From NCBI GenBank assembly GCA_037446725.1, contig JBBIIC010000006.1, forward strand, positions 1 to 64,000: 64,000 nt of DNA, in the 5' to 3' direction. A program made the position numbers and the translations under genes. The stretch is from JBBIIC01 sp037446725. GTDB lineage: Bacteria > Actinomycetota > Coriobacteriia > Anaerosomatales > SLCP01. The notes under the pieces are model-generated. The model did no database searches. It was not told the origin of the DNA and saw only the letters and a list, made by a program, of their open reading frames with translations. Of this stretch, positions 61,771 through 64,000 are shown piece after piece. Each line of letters begins with the position of its first letter. The stretch's first letter is position 1.

Positions 61771-62141
61771 CGGCGCTCCCCGGCATGTTCGAGGCCCTGG
61801 GCGAGCAGGCTCTCGACATGGGAGTCGGCCAGACGGTAGACCACGCGCTTCCCGGCGCGCTCGAAGGTTACGAGCCGCCTGTCACGCAACACCCGGAGCT
61901 GGTGGCTCACGGCCGACTGGCTGGCAGCGGTCACCGCGGCGAGATCGCAGACGCAAAGCTCCTCCCGCGAGAGGGCAAGAAGGATCCTCAGCCTGGTCGG
62001 CTCAGAGAGAGCGGCGAAGATCTCCGCGAGCATGAGCAGGTCCCGCTCGTCCGGGAGTGCGTCAGCGGCGCGCGTGACGGCGCGCGCGTCGACGATCCGC
62101 GCCGCGCACAGGTCCGAGGCTTCATATGCACGCCTGCTCAT
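61767..62141 (-). CDS. ArsR/SmtB-family metal-sensing repressor with two metal sites
   Basis: A 124-aa winged-helix repressor. The alpha3 motif ELCVCDL gives Cys63 and Cys65 (CadC-type site). The C-terminal helix has Asp106, His108, His119 and Glu122, the exact DxHx10HxxE of zinc-sensing SmtB/CzrA proteins. Having both suggests Cd/Pb and Zn response, matching the P-type ATPase translated from the overlapping start downstream. ATG 62141 has no Shine-Dalgarno; the promoter at 62149-62177 would place +1 at or next to the ATG, so the mRNA is probably leaderless. Confidence 0.92.
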   Translation of the reverse strand: MSRRAYEASDLCAARIVDARAVTRAADALPDERDLLMLAEIFAALSEPTRLRILLALSREELCVCDLAAVTAASQSAVSHQLRVLRDRRLVTFERAGKRVVYRLADSHVESLLAQGLEHAGERR

Positions 62142-62152
62142 ACGTTCATATG
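62121..62152 (-). repeat. Direct TTCATATG repeats at the arsR start (possible operator)
   Basis: TTCATATG occurs at 62121-62128, inside the first codons, and at 62145-62152, over the -10 box, 24 bases apart. The half-site resembles ATATGAA arms of ArsR/SmtB operators, so binding here would autorepress the arsR-ATPase operon. Confidence 0.45.
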
Positions 62153-62177
62153 TACCGTCCTCCGGCCACGCCGTCAA
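62149..62177 (-). promoter_or_regulatory. arsR-ATPase promoter, leaderless
   Basis: On the minus strand TTGACG (62172-62177) and TACATA (62149-62154) are 17 bases apart. Only 7 bases separate the -10 from the ArsR ATG, leaving no room for a leader. Confidence 0.6.
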
Positions 62178-62246
62178 TCCTCCCTGCCCGCGCGGGAATA
62201 GTCTGTTGTGAGATCGACCCGCGGTTCTCCGGTACGGGAGGCAGAC

Positions 62247-64000
62247 ATGGGCCATCCAAACGTTGTGACCCTCTCGCAAGCGGCTGACCTCGACGCGTCC
62301 ATCGTGGGCGGGAAGGCGGCGCACCTCGCCCGGCTGGCGGCACACGGACTGCCGGTACCGGATGCGCGGGTCGTCACGACGGTCGCATTCGACGCCTTCC
62401 TGTCGGACTCGGGCGCCGCCGCGTTGGTGGACGATCTCGCGTCCCTGCCGCGACACAGGGTGACGGTCGAGGAGGCGGCTGCCCGCGTCCGCGCGGCGAT
62501 CATCGGGTATCCGCTCGCTCAAACGCTCGCCGGTGAGCTCGCTACCGCATTCGTAGAGCTGACGGAGGCGGGCGGCACCGTCGTTGTCAGGAGCTCGGCG
62601 ACGGTCGAGGACAGTGCGTCATCGAGCTTCGCCGGGATGCTCTCGTCGATCCCTGCGGTGGCGAGCGCCGAAGAGATGTACTCGGCCGTGAAGCGATGCT
62701 GGGCCTCGGCGTTCGAAGCGAGAGCGGTCCTCTACGCGCTCGAGCGGGGCGTGGAACCCGCGGACGTCCGGGTCGCGGTCGTGCTGCAGCGCCAGGTTCT
62801 CTCGGAGCGCTCCGGTCTCGCCTTCGGCCGCGATCCGGCACGACATGAAGCCGACATCGTCATCGTCGAGGCGATACAGGGTGCCGGTGAGGACATCGTC
62901 TCAGGCGAGGTGACGCCCGAACGCTACGAGTACTTCCCCGCCGACGGTCGTGTAACGGTGGTAGGCAGACCGAGCAAGTCCCTCTCGGTCGAGCGCAAGC
63001 TCACCGAACGCGAGGTGGCGCTCCTGGCGACCTGGGCGCGCGAGGCAGAACGCCTCTTCGGCTCTCCGCAGGACATCGAGTGGGCATCGGTCGGTGACCG
63101 GTTCTTCTTGCTCCAGTCCAGGCCGCTCGTGTTCTCCTCAACCGATTCGATGGTCTTCCCCGAGATCGCCGAGCACACAGTGCTCCTGCGGGGAGTGGGG
63201 GCGAGCCCTGCCGTCGGCACGGGCGAAGTCGTCAGGCTCATCGGCGAACAGGTGCAGATCCTGCCGCCCGGGGCGGTGGCCATCGTCAGCCGGCTGACCA
63301 ACGATCTCGCGGTCCACCTGCGTGGGGCCTCGGCCGTCGTCGCGGACGAGGGCGGAGCGACGAGCCATGGTGCCAACATACTGAGAGAGTTCGGAGTCGC
63401 GTGCGTTCTCGGCACCGGAACGGCGACTTCGACGCTGACGGACGGGCAGCGCGTCACGGTCGACGGATATCGTGGCGTGATCTACCTCGGTGACCTGTCG
63501 TTGCGCCCCGCCGACGTCGAGGAGACTCCGCGCACGCGCACCCGGGTCTTCGTTTCGGTGCTCGTCCCGGACCAGGCACGTGTCGTCGCCACGCACGCCG
63601 ATGGGGTGAGCTCCCTGAGAAACGACTACCTCCTCCTGCAGTCCGGGGTGCATCCGGCGAAGATGGTCCGCTCCGGTCGGAGCGAGCAGCTCCTGGGCAC
63701 CATCGCGTCCGGCATCGTCCAAACCGCCGAACTCTTCGCAGGGCGACCGGTCTGGTACAAGACACTCGATGCGCCCACCGATGAGTTCAGGCGTCTGGTC
63801 GGGGGGGACGAGGAGCCGACCGAGCGCAACCCGCTTCTGGGATGGCGCGGCCTCGGTCGCGAACTGGAGGAACCCGAGCTCTTCATGCTCGAGCTCCGGG
63901 CTGTGATGCGCGCACTGGAGTCCGGTGCCGAGAACGTTTCGCTCAAGCTGCCGTTCGTGCGCTTCCCCGAGGAATACGAGCGCGCGAAGCGCTTCATCGA
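62247..64000 (+). CDS. ppsA: Phosphoenolpyruvate synthase (partial, runs off the window)
   Basis: At least 584 codons with no stop before the window edge. The N-terminal ATP-grasp-like PPDK_N domain (GGKAAHLARLAAHGLPVP, VVRSSATVEDSASSSFAGM) is followed by the phosphohistidine domain with His374 (GGATSHGANILREF). The PEP/pyruvate barrel has begun (FAGRPVWYKTLDAPTDEFR, NPLLGWRGLGRE). PEP synthase makes PEP from pyruvate and ATP for gluconeogenesis. ATG 62247 has GGGAGG 6 bases upstream. It is divergent from the arsR operon. The GLR.E-like GVSSLRNDYLLL is slightly atypical, but the other motifs are intact. Confidence 0.9.
   Translation, partial: MGHPNVVTLSQAADLDASIVGGKAAHLARLAAHGLPVPDARVVTTVAFDAFLSDSGAAALVDDLASLPRHRVTVEEAAARVRAAIIGYPLAQTLAGELATAFVELTEAGGTVVVRSSATVEDSASSSFAGMLSSIPAVASAEEMYSAVKRCWASAFEARAVLYALERGVEPADVRVAVVLQRQVLSERSGLAFGRDPARHEADIVIVEAIQGAGEDIVSGEVTPERYEYFPADGRVTVVGRPSKSLSVERKLTEREVALLATWAREAERLFGSPQDIEWASVGDRFFLLQSRPLVFSSTDSMVFPEIAEHTVLLRGVGASPAVGTGEVVRLIGEQVQILPPGAVAIVSRLTNDLAVHLRGASAVVADEGGATSHGANILREFGVACVLGTGTATSTLTDGQRVTVDGYRGVIYLGDLSLRPADVEETPRTRTRVFVSVLVPDQARVVATHADGVSSLRNDYLLLQSGVHPAKMVRSGRSEQLLGTIASGIVQTAELFAGRPVWYKTLDAPTDEFRRLVGGDEEPTERNPLLGWRGLGRELEEPELFMLELRAVMRALESGAENVSLKLPFVRFPEEYERAKRFI

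Overview
The window is a contiguous piece of a high-GC bacterial chromosome with densely packed, mostly minus-strand operons. It uses many GTG and TTG starts and many 4-base GTGA/ATGA stop-start overlaps. The uvrA-uvrC-rapZ-yvcK-whiA-gap-pgk-tpiA-gpmI-secG block is a Gram-positive arrangement and WhiA points to Actinomycetota or Firmicutes. UbiX/UbiA/UbiD menaquinone genes, an anaerobe-like metabolism (radical SAM, PEP synthase, acetyl-CoA synthetase) and a sigma-54 factor, rare in Actinomycetota, suggest an anaerobic Coriobacteriia-type actinomycete (inference, not proven by the window). No phage, IS element or CRISPR array was seen.

Layout: 1-250 holds the 3' end of tRNA-Cys, its terminator and a 50-aa ORF. 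385-6332 is a minus-strand group for late quinone synthesis (ubiX, ubiA/mqnP, ubiD) with a membrane phosphodiesterase, a HAD hydrolase and a nitroreductase. 6423-10452 is a partner-switching pair: a STAS-kinase fusion and a large SpoIIE-type phosphatase. 10524-16213 holds ccdA, a small HMA protein, a zinc-ribbon membrane protein, an NtrC-type regulator, its histidine kinase and rpoN; a consensus sigma-54 promoter lies just after the regulator. 16326-20962 is a metal/thiol stress region: EamA and CDF transporters, a CsoR-family repressor, DUF302, FmdB, thioredoxin and a ferrochelatase-like protein. Three promoters (ccdA, csoR, trx) carry the same palindrome between -35 and -10, which defines a small regulon.

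20967-25029 is an unfamiliar cluster of PHP phosphoesterase, aminotransferase, B12-binding radical SAM enzyme and a barrel-like partner. 25030-28150 is a loose, partly decayed stretch: a UbiB C-terminal remnant, an LPXTG surface protein with DDED repeats, a gene split by an in-frame TGA, and tRNA-Leu. 28207-34047 is a complete oligopeptide ABC transporter operon. 34306-48675 is the secG/glycolysis/whiA/uvr block. 50032-53907 is amt-glnK-glnD nitrogen control, followed by a cobalamin adenosyltransferase, acetyl-CoA synthetase, a LarE homologue and a full-length UbiB with a small coiled-coil partner.

The most striking locus is 59362-62177. An ArsR/SmtB repressor, probably made from a leaderless transcript, is translationally coupled to a Zn/Cd P-type ATPase. 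That ATPase gene carries an in-frame TGA exactly where the first cysteine of its second CxxC metal-binding motif should be, and a small hairpin follows at the spacing expected of a bacterial SECIS. It is a candidate selenocysteine-containing (UxxC) metal pump. The window ends inside a PEP synthase gene.
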